Shown here: piece after piece, positions 47,601 to 61,856 of the stretch
How the letters are laid out: every line of letters begins with the position of its first letter
Numbering within the stretch: the first letter of the stretch is position 1
Origin: Urechis unicinctus
Taxonomy: Eukaryota; Annelida; Polychaeta; Xenopneusta; Urechidae
Reading direction: 5' to 3'
Assembly (NCBI GenBank): GCA_034190875.2
Contig: CM067343.1
Coordinates: 31,824,250-31,888,249 of the forward strand
Length of the DNA stretch: 64,000 nucleotides
Notes under the pieces: model-generated
The model's database searches: none
The model's input: the letters and a program-made list of their open reading frames with translations, nothing else
Told to the model about the DNA's origin: nothing
Position numbers and translations under genes: made by a program

Positions 47601-50600
47601 TACGATATGCATGCTGATGCCCCGAATAGCTATATATGACAAATAGCCTTTTAAATACCAGCGCAGTGAGGTATACGGAAATCTGAATAATTAGATTAAG
47701 TGTGTTACGTTTAAGTGTGTTACGTTTGCCATCACGCGAGTTGGTATTAGTGTGCATTATGCTTTATGCAACGCACACATATGTATAATTATATTTTGTC
47801 CTTAATAGAATGTCTTGAGAGATTAAAGATGACAGATAATGCACTATGAGAATTACACAGTGTCGTTGCTGTGGTATTCCACGAACGTAATGGTATCAAT
47901 ATATTCATTGATAAAGTGCCAATATTTCAGAAAAAAACAGATACAGATGACACCTGTAATGGACGAAATTCACTACAAAATGCGCAACGGGAATCACAAC
48001 AAGATGTAATTGTTCCCTGGATCACATGTCACACGATGGCTGTGTGCCTCGTAAGAAGTGATTAAGAAAATGTTATATATTTCAATATCGCAACAAAAGG
48101 ACTGTGCCGGTAAATAGTGGAAAAGATCGATAGGTTTAGCTGTTTGGCATAATGTATGGGCCTTTAAATTCTTTCATTAACTAATGTGTGTCTTTGTCTT
48201 GTAAACTCTTGTAATAACTAACGTGCATTAGTCGAACAAATGGGCTATTTATAGCAGTAGGACACATGCTACTCGTGGGAAATTAGCATAACAGATTTCA
48301 CTAGTGAGTTAATTTGCCAGTTGTTCATAAGAGCTATGCTATAATAGTCAGGTTGTAACCGAATAATACATTATGCTGCTCATTTTAACGTTGGCACTGA
48401 TATTCGCTCTGCTTGCAATATAATTGCGCAGTCACGATTCCTTCGGAAGCACCATTCATTCATCATGCTCAATTATATGCATATAAAATCGCGCTTGGTC
48501 CATATGTGTTCGAACATATAGCAGCAAATTTAAGCAGTCATTAGGAACTCTTTTGTTATTATTATAATTTTGTTATATGCCAGTTTATTGATGTTTACTG
48601 TGCCCTCTCGAACTTATTTGCAGCTATCATTCGTATTATTTTCACGCACAATTGCAAATATCATGACCTTGATCTGCACAAAGCACAAATACCGCGAGTG
48701 ATGTTTGGTATTGCTGATGGGTAGGTCTTGTGCGCAAGACTGACTCTAGGTAAGTGAATGCGTACAGCCTCGATTAATTTACTAGTAAATGCCACTGGTC
48801 ATAACAAAAACACGCAAACACACAATCATTGAAATATAAACTTATTTCTATACCTTCATTCATATCACTTTTTAACGCCCATCCGTATAATGTCAATGGT
48901 TTCATGGCCTTTAAAAGCCCATGTTCCGAACGAACGATGCTTATATCCTGGACTGAACTAATGTGCATGTGTGAATACATTAGCGGAATCATCGAGTATA
49001 TATCTCCAGATACACCAACTATTGAAGCAATAATATTGCTCTATATCGCCTTTATTATACTTCTGCTAAATTATAGATGTGACACCTGTTCAACTGGACT
49101 AAGGTGATATCAATCACAATTAGAAGCAGCTGTCGTTGTTTTGTGATAGTGGTCATTATCTTGGCAGGGTCAGCAATACATTATCACTTGTGGTTCAAGT
49201 TGAGTTACAGGATGGCTCTAACGCAACCATTAGTTTGCGCTTGTTACTGATAATCTCATTTCTGTCAATAGCTACGGTGACAATGCTTTAGTAAAAGGTA
49301 ACAGTATCAACAAGGTATTGTACTGCTTTGTTTGCCTTGATTCGAAAGGCATTGTACTGACAAAACGCGAGAGTGTGTAGTCTGTAGCCTTCTCTTTATT
49401 TTTAAAAAAACATGCCACCATACATTTTATTTAGCATCATTCAAATTATAACACGAGATCTAACCCATCTAAGTGATGATATCAATTACTAATGGCTCAG
49501 GTAAGTATATTCATAGGGCGACCAGTAACTCCGGTAAATAGAAAATTGCAGCTATAATCTCCTCATTTGTGGTATTTCTTTCTCCTCGTGATTATTTTGC
49601 CGGAACGAGAGTTAATAATTATCTACGATACAGTTTCTTCGGTGTAAATGACATGTTGATGGCAACGAAGCGATAGTCAATGAGGTATTCAACAAACATT
49701 GCTTTGCAGAGGTGTTGTATTTAAATGGTAGATTCTTTTCTAACAAACAGTTGTTAATCACTTCGCGACATAATTTGTCAATGTAAGCGCAATTGAATTC
49801 CATATCAATGATTTCAATGTCTATCTGCTTACGTATACTGTGCATTGATGTCGGTTAATGTTGATGCAAAAATAAAACATAGTTTTTTTCCTGCACAGAC
49901 AGATGGAGTTGGAGATGAATTCTCAACAATATGTGACATTCCCGCATCAACATAACAGTGCCACTCATCAACAACGGAAGCCGCATTCGAGCCATGGGTC
50001 ATACGAGCCGAAGGAAATTATTAAGCATTCCAACACTCCAGTGTGTCCTTTCTGTAAAATATGATGAGGTCGCCTCTTGTGTACATTTATAAAACTATAT
50101 ATTCCATTGATGCTATTTGCAAAACTATTGATGATTCACTGAATATGAAAGTCATCTTAATGAATCATCCAGTTGTTCTCCACTTCATGTTCACTCTTTT
50201 AGCCAATTGTGCCGGGCACCATAGTTATACATTGAGTCAATCAAAGTACGAGTGCGGCAAGGCTATTGAAATCTAAGCTCGAGTGTGTATATCCAAATGA
50301 ATATGATACATTGTGACGATATACAATTAGCATTTATGAGGATTACAACGTATAATACAATCAATTATTCAAAAGGCATTAGAGACTCCCAGTTTGTTGT
50401 CACATGTATTGATGTGTACCCATGTAGCCATGTCATTGTAAGCTATCGTTTGAGTAATTCCCAAAAGCAATAACAGGAATTACATATTGAGCCCGTACCT
50501 GCTTCAATAAACACGCAAGGGCGAGTAATTAAAACTAAGGGTCTCTGTATATTGCATTAGTTGTGCCTTTTCCATCTTGTTTGATTCGCTGAATCACATA

Positions 50601-53600
50601 AAGAGTGTACCCTAATTATTTCGCTTCAGTCGTCTCACTGCAACATAGCCTAAATTTTGTTTAAATTGTGACGTTTTTGCAAAAGTCTTCATTTGTGTGC
50701 ATTGTTAAGTAGAGACAAATCATGTAATATTTTTAGGACTTCGGTGGACTAAAATGCAGTTGGTGACATACGTGTTCTAATGCTTTAAGTGTGTGTATGA
50801 ACATGCACAGTAACCCGTGTCCTATTGCATACTTCTACAGCAAGACACCGTCGTGCATCGACAATGCATTACATGTACGCCTAAATGTATTAGATATATT
50901 TTTTTTTACTTTTTTCTCTCAGTTGTACATCAAACTACTTTAAGTACATTTGTTTCAACATTAGTTAATCAATATTAAAACAATACCGAAGGTGGATGAA
51001 TCAGCCCTAGCAATTATGGAACCATAGTAACTTATATTGTCAAATCGATATTATTCCCTCTGATAATCATATTGCCCTGCCAGACGTATGAATTGTGCCG
51101 ACATATTTATTTACATCATTTCCTGCTTGGCGATCTTGCTCTCGGGCGTGTCCGGAATATATTCCGTGAGGTCACACCTGCAGCGTAGTTACGAGACATG
51201 AGCATCATAATAACGGGGGACTGATATTTAACACTGCTGTCGACATAATGCATACGTTACAATGTTTTATTGTCGGTATAGGGTAATACGACGAGCCGAT
51301 CTGTTATTCTTATGATCGAACGTTCTTTGAAATGATTCGCTCATATAGCTTCTTGCAGACATTTTATGGTCATGCAGATCTCCGACTAGTGGTATGGATA
51401 TTCATGCCGACGTATGTGTGGTTTGAGGTATATGTTTCCCTAAATCGATGATACTGTGAGGTAAACACGTGATTACGGGTATAATCAGAGAAGAATATTG
51501 AATACCGTAAAAGCTAATTAAAATTTGAATGTACATAGTAGTCTTGTCCACTTCACAGACTGGGTTTGCTTTCATAGCTAGTGAGTCATTCCACATCATG
51601 TTTTGAATCTGTTCTCGCGAAATACTCGACTTCGTATGTTGAATGCAATTGTCGATTTACATATATGATCAGAGAGTCGGATAGATCTAATTACAAACGG
51701 CTCGTGTCTTTTAATATCTGGCGCTTATTTATTCTTAATGTGCTATAAGCATTGGTGACAGAATGCTGACTTGCCATTGACTTGTAATGGTCAGGCTCCA
51801 TTTTGCTTCACTGACTCTAACAGAGCCATTGCAGGCTTCTGTAGATTTTGTGGGTATTTGATTGAACTTATTACTCAATATACACGCGTAATTGACGTAT
51901 ACGGTACCATTAATTCATCAGAAGTTATAGTAACACCACGCTATTGTTGCAAGCTCTTGATTCCGTCTGTGACACAATCGATTAAGTGTCAACGCTTTCT
52001 GGCCACAATAATGTATATGGATCGACCAGTGGCCGCTGTTGCTTGATACTTCGGAGCGGTTGATGGACATGATTGAAAAGATCAATTAAAGTCAGGGAGT
52101 CGATGCCCATTGGCGTTGTCAGCAAGTATCCATTTTGCGTCTGTTTCCTTTAAATGTACATAATAGCGCGACAGTTTTAGCTCAGGAGCGCCAAATGTAA
52201 AATGCAATAACGCCATTATTGCTCATTTCTCTGTCAGACCAGCGTGGTTGAGGGCCTGGTTGGACAGAATATTCGTAATGTGACTTAATGATTAAACACC
52301 ATGCACTCGGTGAAGAAAGCGATTGTTCGCCGCTAATATGAATTCAATGAAAATAATGGTATAAAATGAAACACATCAAAAATTATGTAATAGGTTATGC
52401 GGAACGGCACGTGCATTAATACTCATTGTTGGACATTAATTAGCTATATATAATAAAGGAAATCGCCGCTAGTCCACCTTATTGTTATTCGTTGACCACG
52501 AAAGTCATATTTAAGCCAAGACTAGTGAGTACTAAAGCAAGCCAATCCTGCAATAAAGAGTCAGTGACTATGAAACACAATTACATTTGTCCTGCTTAGG
52601 TTCTCATATTAACAAGAAATTCTTTTAGCCAACTGTGCCGCGGGTAGATGATGTACTTAAAAAGAATAACTTCTCAAAAGATGATTGACGAAAACATTAT
52701 ATCTGGATTACTGTACCACCGTCTCTTACAGCGTGTGACAGTTAGCTATTATATTTAGTCTCACGACCCTTAAACACCACATGCTGATTTTCCAACCTGC
52801 ATAATGAAGATTATGGATGAGTTATGTTTACTCATTTCACAACAGTTTACCGAATGCTATGCAGTATATCGCATTCATCATCCGTCTACACAATCCAACC
52901 CCACCTAATGCGTAAGTGCCTGTGTTTCCGACAGTTAAAATTTATTCAACATGTACTCTTGATCTGGATGCCTGAGTATTTGCAATACAGATAAATTACG
53001 GGTTGGTTAAAGTCATATCCGTAATCAATATCAGATATCAAAAAATGTTGGTTGATGAATAACATTACAATTATCTTTCTTAAGATCATGACAGGCTTGG
53101 GTCAAAAAAACATGAATAATTCGTTATCGTTCTTTAGAATGTCCGAAGGCAATTGTGTAATGGATTGGGTAATATTCACTCCAATATCTGAGGGTTGCAA
53201 GACATATCAAGTTCATAAGCGCTATATGTAATGACGAGAATCGAAATTAAGTTATTATTCAATATGGCCATCTGCTGTGAATATACAACCTATTTGTAGC
53301 TCTGTATAGACAAAGTTGCAATTTTACAAGATAATCGCACTACAATGATACCAAAGGCTCAGCACAAATTGTAAGATCGCAGCTTTCTCCGAGTTAACCC
53401 CACGCAGCAGCATTGAATGGCTCTTTTCACGCCTGAATTTTGGCTATGTTGTTCACAAATTATATCGTCTTAACGGGGATCAATTGTGTAATATATAATT
53501 ACATTGATTAATATGTATAAGCAAACTTAGTTTTTAATATGGGGTTTGGCTCTCCGTTGTTTCTGTTTGTCATCATTTGTCAGAAACAGAAGTAATTGTT

Positions 53601-54920
53601 GCTCGGCAATAAATACAATTAAACTTACAGAAACGGCAGTAATTCTAGCTTGGCAATATATACAACTAAATTTAGCATATTGCCCACAAATTGAATTCTT
53701 CTCTCTTGGATATCTGAGGTTAATGGCTGGTTTGATGTAGCAGCACATCGGTAGCTTTCCTTGGCTGCCTACACACTGGAACCTTATTAACCGTACAATA
53801 CTGTACTGAATACAAATCATTGAAAAGATTGGATGTGATGGGTATCAATCATGTTCAATTCATGCAAGTTTTTGGAGCTCTGACTTTCCGATACTAGTGG
53901 TAAAACGCCTATTTCAAGTTGATTAATGGATTAATTTTTCTGACTTTACTGACCCATACAGATGTGTTTTCGCATACTAGAGTATGATTAATTACCATCG
54001 TGAATTGTTCTATGGCCGTTTAAGGGACTTGCTGCGTGATCCATAACTACTTTTATCGGTCGTTTTTGACCCTGGTTTAAAGGTTATTTAACAATTGACC
54101 TTAAACTGCTCATGAATCCGGTATATTGTGCCTTGACAGACCGATCAATGACGAATGTAAGGTGCAAAACAGCCCGCATAATATTTCAACAGAGAACGGG
54201 ATAATATACCTCACCAGCGCCATAGAGATGCACATTAAACTACGATTTAAATTCAAAACAACTTCAATCTAAAGGCAGCCAAGTACTTCTAGAACCAGTA
54301 TCAGTCACCAACATGTTACAAGCGCTATTGCTTTTTCGAGTCCTGTGATAATGTTTGAGAGATTGCTACACTTTCCGAACTGCATAATTGCGTAGCGCTG
54401 GTCACATTGCATCCTGACAGCCGTCCGTATATATTCGATATTATGTATTAGGTTCCATAACACTATTTTGTTTGCAGTAACGTATGTTGTGATAAATTAA
54501 CATATGTTAAGCATATGTAGCTAATAGTTAACTAGCCGAGTTAACAAAGGCTTTAACAAATATCATTTGTTTGTTTTCGAGCTTATCGGTTGCTATCCAA
54601 GTTTGCCATGATATTTTAGGGTCAATGCTTGGTAATTGCCTACTTATTAATAGACAGAACAGTAATGTCGCAGCTACTCCCATCAATTGTTTTGTCTGAG
54701 TCACTTATGCACCAGGAGACCAAATTTTGTTACTATCTTCGATAGCACATGATATTATGTGAGTTGGGACTGTCTGGGAGGCAAGTGATATTAAGACGCT
54801 TTTAGATCACATACAGATAAGCCACTAGAAAACGCCATGATAATGTAGTCCACAACCATGACTACCATGTATTCAATCCATTTGTAAAATGCAACACGAC
54901 GCTATTAATGCACAAGGTCT

Positions 54921-54982
54921 TATCATCATTATCATCATCATACATCATCAGAACCCTCACCATCAGCATCATTAATATGATT

Positions 54983-55013
<31 letters not shown>

Positions 55014-55080
55014 GAATCATCACCATCATCATCATTAATATGATTATTATCATCATCGTCGTCGTCGGCGTCGTCGTCGT
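54921..55080. repeat. (ATC)n microsatellite, imperfect, block A
   Basis: Counterpart of 37099-37233. It is longer here, with two copies of a CATCATTAATATGATTATCA-like unit. Poly-Ile, poly-Met and poly-Asp frames over it are artefacts. Confidence 0.95.
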
Positions 55081-57899
55081 CAACTGCATCAATTCCCCTC
55101 ATGACATGTTGATTACGTTTCAATAGTTTATCGATCATTGACTTATCTAGATAATCGACAATGCTCGGCTCAGTACGTTACAACCTTGCTATGGATGTCT
55201 TTGTGCACGTTGATGTTTGTGTTTTCAAGTCCTGAAGGTAACCACTGTCAAAGTGTGATGTATAATTCGGCCTATAACTTTGTTCACATATGAATATGTT
55301 TGGATAGGTTTCAAACATAGACTGGCGCTCTGCATATATAACGTATGGAAGGCAGTCATTATTCGACCATAATTTGGTACAATTCATCAATCCGACTTTA
55401 AGTTCGAGATGTTGAGAGCTTATGAGTGCAAATATACCGAATGATTTTTTTTATATACATATATCAAATATATGTACTGCTTAATGTGCAATGGTAAACC
55501 TGTATTCGCGAAGGTTCTTATTGCCTTAATGTGGTTCATCCGTCTATATATAAGTCCCTCTTCATACGTTGGTCTAGAAATGCAGTGTAACCAACTAGCT
55601 TGTTTAACATTGTACGTATGAGCAATTACCAATCCTACAGAATACACATATTTACGCTACGTATGTCATTTGTTAAGGAGCATATAAACAATGTATTAAA
55701 GTGTTAAGCTTTGCAGAAGCATATATAATATAATTCGCACCTCAAATCAATGATGTGCTGATCATGCATTTCATTTTCTCATTGCTAAAATGTGTAAATC
55801 TTAAATGTTGGTTTCAGCGGCGACTGATTAGTATTAGTGTATGCATAAGCCCACAAAGTGTGATACTCTTAACACTCTCCATATTTTGGTGCAAAATGTA
55901 GCTTCAAGCTCTGCTAACCAAACCTCCTCAAGCTGACTTCCAAGTTGCTTTCTATGTACCACATAATTTTGCATTACCGCAATACAAATGTATTAACGTA
56001 GCTGTTTGAGTGTGTTGTGAACCACAGTTATGCAATTACAACTTTTTACGATATGCCTCGTTTAAATTGCTTACAGATAACGCAAAACCAGAACCAGGTT
56101 TAAATCATGTGCATATGCTGTAACAATGGCACAATGATAGCTGTAAAGGCGATTAACTGACGTAACCTAGCTGCATCGGCTTGTTTTCTGAGTGGGCAGC
56201 ATGTTGTGGAATTACACTTGATGCGTTTTAACACGGTCGACTACTGGCGGCTTAATGTGTTATTGGTCCTCATATTCATTATAACACGATTTGCGTCAAT
56301 AATCATAATTGAAAGCAGTACAAACTTGACTGAAGGCAAGTTGTAATACGCATCGCCATTTCTTTTATTCAATTATAGGTGAAACATTGAGGTTGTGACC
56401 ACTGGTATTTGCTGATGCTGTCAATTCAAACCAATGACAACCTTCCAGTTTTGTAACTACATGTTGTAAATATTGTATCGATCATTTCATAAAAAAAAAA
56501 TATTTGCGCTATACTTTTTTATGATGACAAATCATCACAATTCCCTTTCTTCGCCACCACACGTTGAATACTGTGCTATTAAAACCGCCAGACTAACATA
56601 TTGGAACATATATAAGAACATTGATATTACTTTGCCTTCCCAAAAAATGACACTGAGAATATAAGAATGAGAAAGCCAAAAGCTGCGTAACACGTCGGAA
56701 ATAGGTCAACTGTGGGACAGTTGTATAGCATTATAAAAGCGCCAGCCCCTAAACATTTCACAATCTAGCTCTACCCAGGCGGCTATCTATCGTTGCTCGT
56801 GCATCATAACGCTATGGTTATACACGACAATTTGTTTTAGGTCGCATTTCGTATGTTATCTACTTTTGTTCAGCAATATTCTCTACCCTGGCTCTCTAAT
56901 TTCTGCTTCTGGTTACACAATGTTTTGCTTGCTTATCGACCCCCTGTAATCAAGATAAAGTTTTTTTTAACTCCCCGCAGTCTTCGATACATAATGGGCA
57001 AGTTAAAAAAAAATCCCCAGAAAACTGATGCACTGGAGAGTTGGAGGGAGGGGGACGGTTGGATGTGGTGGTGATCTCAACATTAAAAATACGCAGCACC
57101 TAAGATGCTTAATCTGGAATGAGATATATATTTAGCAGCATACCGTGTTAGTAATCGTTACAAAAGGGGGAAGTGCGGTGTATATCGTGACTGGCGCTAC
57201 ATACACATGTAAGTTCACTACGTATGTAATGAGTATCGCTATATATCATCCGCAACATCGTCCGATATTGGTGTAATGTAACGACTCGAATTTTCCCAGC
57301 CAATTATGTTGATTAGAGTTTGGTAATATACAGCTGGGCTGTCTGCACGCAGCGGACTGTGATCATATATCAAGCAAAACCACTCTCATTTGCCATGCAT
57401 GTATTGTGCTTAGGTAGTGAGTTTCGAAAGGCTGGTGCACTAAGGCACGTTAATGATCCGCGATGGTTAATTAGTAATGTATATCGAGAACTGCAAGCTC
57501 TCTATAACGTCTTTATGTTATTATAGTTGTACATATTCTCTCAAGCACCGTCATGTTCCTTATGTATTGTCAGTTCAGCACGTTGAGCAATTCACTGCAG
57601 AGGAGAAAATATATTTGTTTTGGCTTTTACAACAAACCAACGGAATAGCTCTCGGATTTCAGAAGCATACATAATCAAATTGACAGTCAATTGTATAATT
57701 TTTTTATCCACAGTTCAAAATTATTCTTGCTCCAGCAGTATAAAAAAACATTTCTTGGTGCATTTACTGTTATGAGACATCTTCAGCTGATCTTTATAAT
57801 GAATAATCTAAAGACGCGTAATAGCCACACCCGCATCATCTACAGCGGTATGTAAACTACGACAATGATTAACACTCAGTATGTAATATACTAGCACGC

Positions 57900-58830
57900 C
57901 ACAAGGAGGCTGATTACATGAACTCTTCAGACCAAATGTCGTTGTAGAAATTAGCATCCAGAATGTCACTGAAAATAGAAATTTCACATTTGCATCAAGT
58001 ATTTGTGTTCTGCATGACTATGCTCAATGTACAATCGTATGACAGAGTTCGTTATGTCTTCTCATTACTTCATATTTGCAGGTACAACATTATCACTTAC
58101 AGTTCAATGGATTGTGTCGAAAATGTTAGGCTTTCATAATTGAATGATTGCATGGTCGCGGATATCCCTGAATCAGCGTTCATCATAAAACTCAAAATGC
58201 TGGCACAGTTTCAAATTCGGATACTGAATATGATATTGGGAGGTTTTATTGCTGCTCGGTTCATCTTTACACGATTTAGAAATGAAAGCCATATCGCATA
58301 TTGTCTGCCTATGTTTGTTATGAAGCAACTATTAAGTACCTGAACCAGATATGTTTCAGAAAATTAATAAAGACGTCAAAACTAGTACAATTGAAGATTT
58401 GATAGCACCACTCGTTGAAAGGTTACTTTTTAAATGCACTAATGATATTGTGAGAATCAATTCGTCAGTGCGGAAAACGAAATTATGCAAAGGGTTGAAC
58501 TTGTAAGAAGACAACTGGCGTAGAGTGAGTTAAAAATCGTCTTCAAAACTCGTGATCCAGAATATTATAAATGAAAATGTCCAAAGTGACATGTCTCTCA
58601 TTTCCAAAGCTATCTACAACGAGAAGAAGATAATTTCTAATCCATGTATAGTTGTGGTGCGACAATTGAGGAACATAAGCAAAGAAGATAGATGTCAAAA
58701 CCCAACGTTATTCACGTTGCCAGTTTAAGATTGAAAACGAAAAGACTAATAGAGTTAGATCATGCAATTGATCAAACGTGTCATAAAGAACGAAAATAAA
58801 TTAAGTGCCATCCCATTTTATTTTTTGGTT
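57900..58830 (+). repeat. Second copy of the decayed repeat at 10943-11890
   Basis: Aligns with the minus strand of 10943-11690. Landmarks are CATCCAGAATGTCACTGAAA (57955), AATGTCCAAAGTGACATGTC (58575-58600) and GTTAGATCATGCAATTGATC (58755). Frames are broken. It starts a few hundred bases after the end of block A. Confidence 0.65.
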
Positions 58831-61600
58831 GACACTTTTTGGATATCGCCGATCGTATACTAACGGGGACTCATCGAATCCCATATTGTACATAAATATC
58901 TTTCAAACTAGCATATGTATATAGTTATGTGGTACATTGTTGCATTACTTTCATCAGGGTTACATTTATTATAAGCCCACCCGGGCCAATAGGGTCTTTT
59001 GCCTCATTTCCCATTGGATCTGTCAATAAATCACATTAATTGCGCTCTACCAATAATGTATACTGTTCAAGGATGCGGTGAGATTGCAGCTGTCATTATT
59101 AACTTCAACATGTCATTGTGGTGGTAGATTCATGTGATTAACCCATAAAGACGGTAAAATACATGATCCCATTATGAGGGAGTCCGGGTTGAAGGGTTAC
59201 AATTGTCCCAGGCAACGTTTCGTGAACTCCAGTATATTATGGCCATACATTCCTAGAGTCTTAATATGTTTATAGATTATCTCAGCGTCAGATTTTAGGG
59301 ACATCTTTCATTGACATTCCCCTGAAATGAAGATCTTTGATACGCATTTTGTCTGCAAAATGACTCACTTAATTTTGGCATACAAAATAAGTATCTTTGC
59401 AAACCGAATATAATGAACTTTGCATTTAGTGATGAATTTGTTTCGGAGATTTGATAAATTTCTCATTGTAATACTATGAGAAATCACTGAAAATATGCGG
59501 CGACCATATTTAGTTTACGATTACATATAATTGGTGACTAGAGAGGCGTACCTTATTCAATAGTTGCATACAATGATTGATGGTCCATATAAAACATTTC
59601 TTCATACAAACTGCTTTCATTGTAATGAAAGTGTAAAAGCCCCGACCCCACCTCCCCGCCCGTGGTATCAGTTATTCCGCCGTAGGCGTAAGATTGATGA
59701 GGTATAATATGGGTGGATTAGAGTGCCAGTGATGCATCCAAATAAAATCACACTTGGGGTTCACACCCGAATTGTCAATTTCATAGAAGGCACAATAGAT
59801 ACAATCAATGGCATCGGTTACTTAACTTCAGTGATGCCAGAATCGGTATTGAGGTCACTTATTTCGAACGCTGAAGTTGTTCATATAAGAACCTCCTACA
59901 CATCATGAGGACGCACTCCAGAACATGATGCTTCTGTGAGACTTGAAGCTTAAGTAAGATTATTCGAGGCCCCAATCCCTTCCGGTGGTCATCCAAACTG
60001 GGCCAAATATTCATATTCTTTGTGTGCAAAATAGCGGTGCCTGATGCGCGTACACATCGATCGCATAATGTCGTATTGCCACGGAGTGCTCAGGAAGGCC
60101 AGTCATTACCGGCCATTTTAACAATGGAACTGCATAACAAATGTAATGATAAGTCCATACTGCATTGTGCAACATTGTAGAAACTAACATAACAATCAGC
60201 TGCTAGTAGTTATGTTGATCCCCATCTGATATGTAGCTTTGCGCTAGATGCTTGATTTGCTTACAGTTATGATGCAGTTTTATCTGATTACATTACAATG
60301 GGACTAACGCAATGTCATGCAAATCAAAATTCGAACTGTCCTCAAAATTGACAAAATCACCACAAACCTACCCACGGCTGGACATACATACTGGCTGCTG
60401 ACTAATGCATCTAAGAACTAAACTTATGACTACCACCGCGGGATCACCCAGTGCAATGTATTGCTCGCGTGGATCCGCTGTAAATGACGATGGCAAGACT
60501 TGCTGCATCATCACACAAGCAGCACGTTCCCCATTGTTCACAAAATTCCAATATCGGAAGCGTCTTATTAAAATTGAAAGCAAAATGAGACCACGGTCCG
60601 GCCCATGTCGTGTCACATTTAGATGCTGCTGCCAGACGAAGGAAACTAGTGCAATAAACTCTGTCAAGTGATGGTAGTCAGTGTAGTTGGCATTTTATTT
60701 AATAAATTCGCCATAGTACGACGATATGCCATCCGTCTGGACCCATAAGATATACTAGACTGTGCTAACTCGTTGAATGCGTTGGTGAATTTTATTGCCT
60801 GTGGCAGCATTTCACTGTTACGGTTGGTGAGTTTATGAATACTCTGGGCGATAATGCACCGTCACCCGTCCTACTTCAGCTCACGGGAGTACGTGTGTGG
60901 TATTCAGAACAGGTCGTATCTTGGTTGATGCAAATATCGACGCACATTAGATGGACCGCCCTGGCGTCGTCATTTCATTGCTTTTGTTGAGCATCAATAA
61001 TCCATGTGTTCGTGAGCATGTACAATTCACGTAATGTAATGATTGTGTTTAACAATGAAATAGTTCTTTAGGCTGAATCAGTACTCAGCTGTACTCCTGA
61101 AGGCAACAATTACAAGGCATCATTGTTATTGCCATTGTATTGGAATTGTCATATAATTTCTTTCCACCTTGAAAACTTGTATAATCGTCTGTGGCATATA
61201 TGTCTATTCGCTTGCGACAGGGTTTGTTTACTTCAACCCAGTTATACGTAAGTAGAATCTGCTACATGATTGTGTCATATTTAGCAGTTTGATTATATAA
61301 GTTGCTTGTCAGGGTCGGTTAAATACCTTGTCCGACGAGCAGACGATGGCTTTTGTATGATCCATCTTCAACCTTATACGTTACAAGTACTAGCACCGAC
61401 AAAACCCTTTATTTAACGGATGTTATCCTGGACAACTAGTTAGCTCCATTTCGGCAGTGCACGTTTTACATGAGTTGCCTAACACTGTGCCTATGCTTGG
61501 TGACGAACAAAACAACTGTTAATAAAGAGCACACGCTTCTCGCAACGCCTGCGTGTTTCTATCGCGGTTCTTTTTAGACTCTAGACAAGTAGCTCATATT
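58831..61600. other. Intergenic stretch, one weak exon candidate inside
   Basis: AT-rich sequence without a recognised gene, RNA or repeat. The only stretch that stands out is the GC-richer 60437-60628, listed separately. Confidence 0.4.
60437..60628 (-). other. Possible coding exon, unidentified
   Basis: 192 bp (64 codons) on the minus strand, preceded by a pyrimidine-rich acceptor (TTTCCTTCGTCTGGCAG) and followed by GTGGTA. It is clearly more GC-rich than its surroundings. More than one frame is open, including QHLNVTRHGPDRG... in one and SKCDTTWAGPWSHF... in another. No family recognised. Confidence 0.2.
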
Positions 61601-61619
61601 TACGTCAGCGAAGACCTAC

Positions 61620-61766
61620 CTGTATCACATCTTGAGAATAGTTCTTTTGTCCAAAGTAAACCCATGCTGGTACTAGATGCCTTTTGTAATACATTCCTTT
61701 TTCTGAAGTAAAGTTTTCGTCATCGTAACCTTCCCAAGAAGGCCGTTGAGCAGGCATGGCTCGTGT
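61620..61766 (-). CDS. Single phase-0 internal exon of an unidentified gene
   Basis: 147 bp (49 codons) open on the minus strand, bounded by a TTCGCAG acceptor before 61766 and a perfect CAG/GTAGGT donor after 61620. Both ends are phase 0, so the exon could be skipped without a frameshift. The peptide starts TRAMPAQRPSWEGYDDEN and ends with FGQKNYSQDVIQ; it is polar, rich in Tyr and Trp, and without low complexity. An alternative acceptor, CAACTGCAG, lies about 30 bp upstream. I do not recognise the family, and no partner exon was found nearby. Introns in such a genome can be long, so the rest may lie outside the window. Confidence 0.45.
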
Positions 61767-61856
61767 CTGCGAACATTCTCTTAGGCCTATTGAGTGCTGC
61801 AGTTGATAGTAGTTGCCAACGAAACAACCAGTTGAATTTATGGAACAAGCAATCAT

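Larger units (their letters stand above)
42670..57615 (+). repeat. Block A: direct copy of the large non-coding unit (pairs with block B)
   Basis: Second copy of the unit described at 23400-40515, without the Kolobok element, the solo LTR or the TA/GA microsatellites. It has three stretches that B lacks: 43264-44676, about 45010-46110, and 46160-48417. Part of the last is shared with block C, so B probably lost it. About 52020-52500 is also absent from B. There are no conserved open frames, splice-flanked exons or RNA genes, so over 12 kb of shared sequence has no recognisable product. Confidence 0.85.

Noticed and set aside
54862-55138. Open frames of poly-Ile, poly-Met and poly-Asp
   Set aside because: They are translations of the (ATC)n microsatellite.
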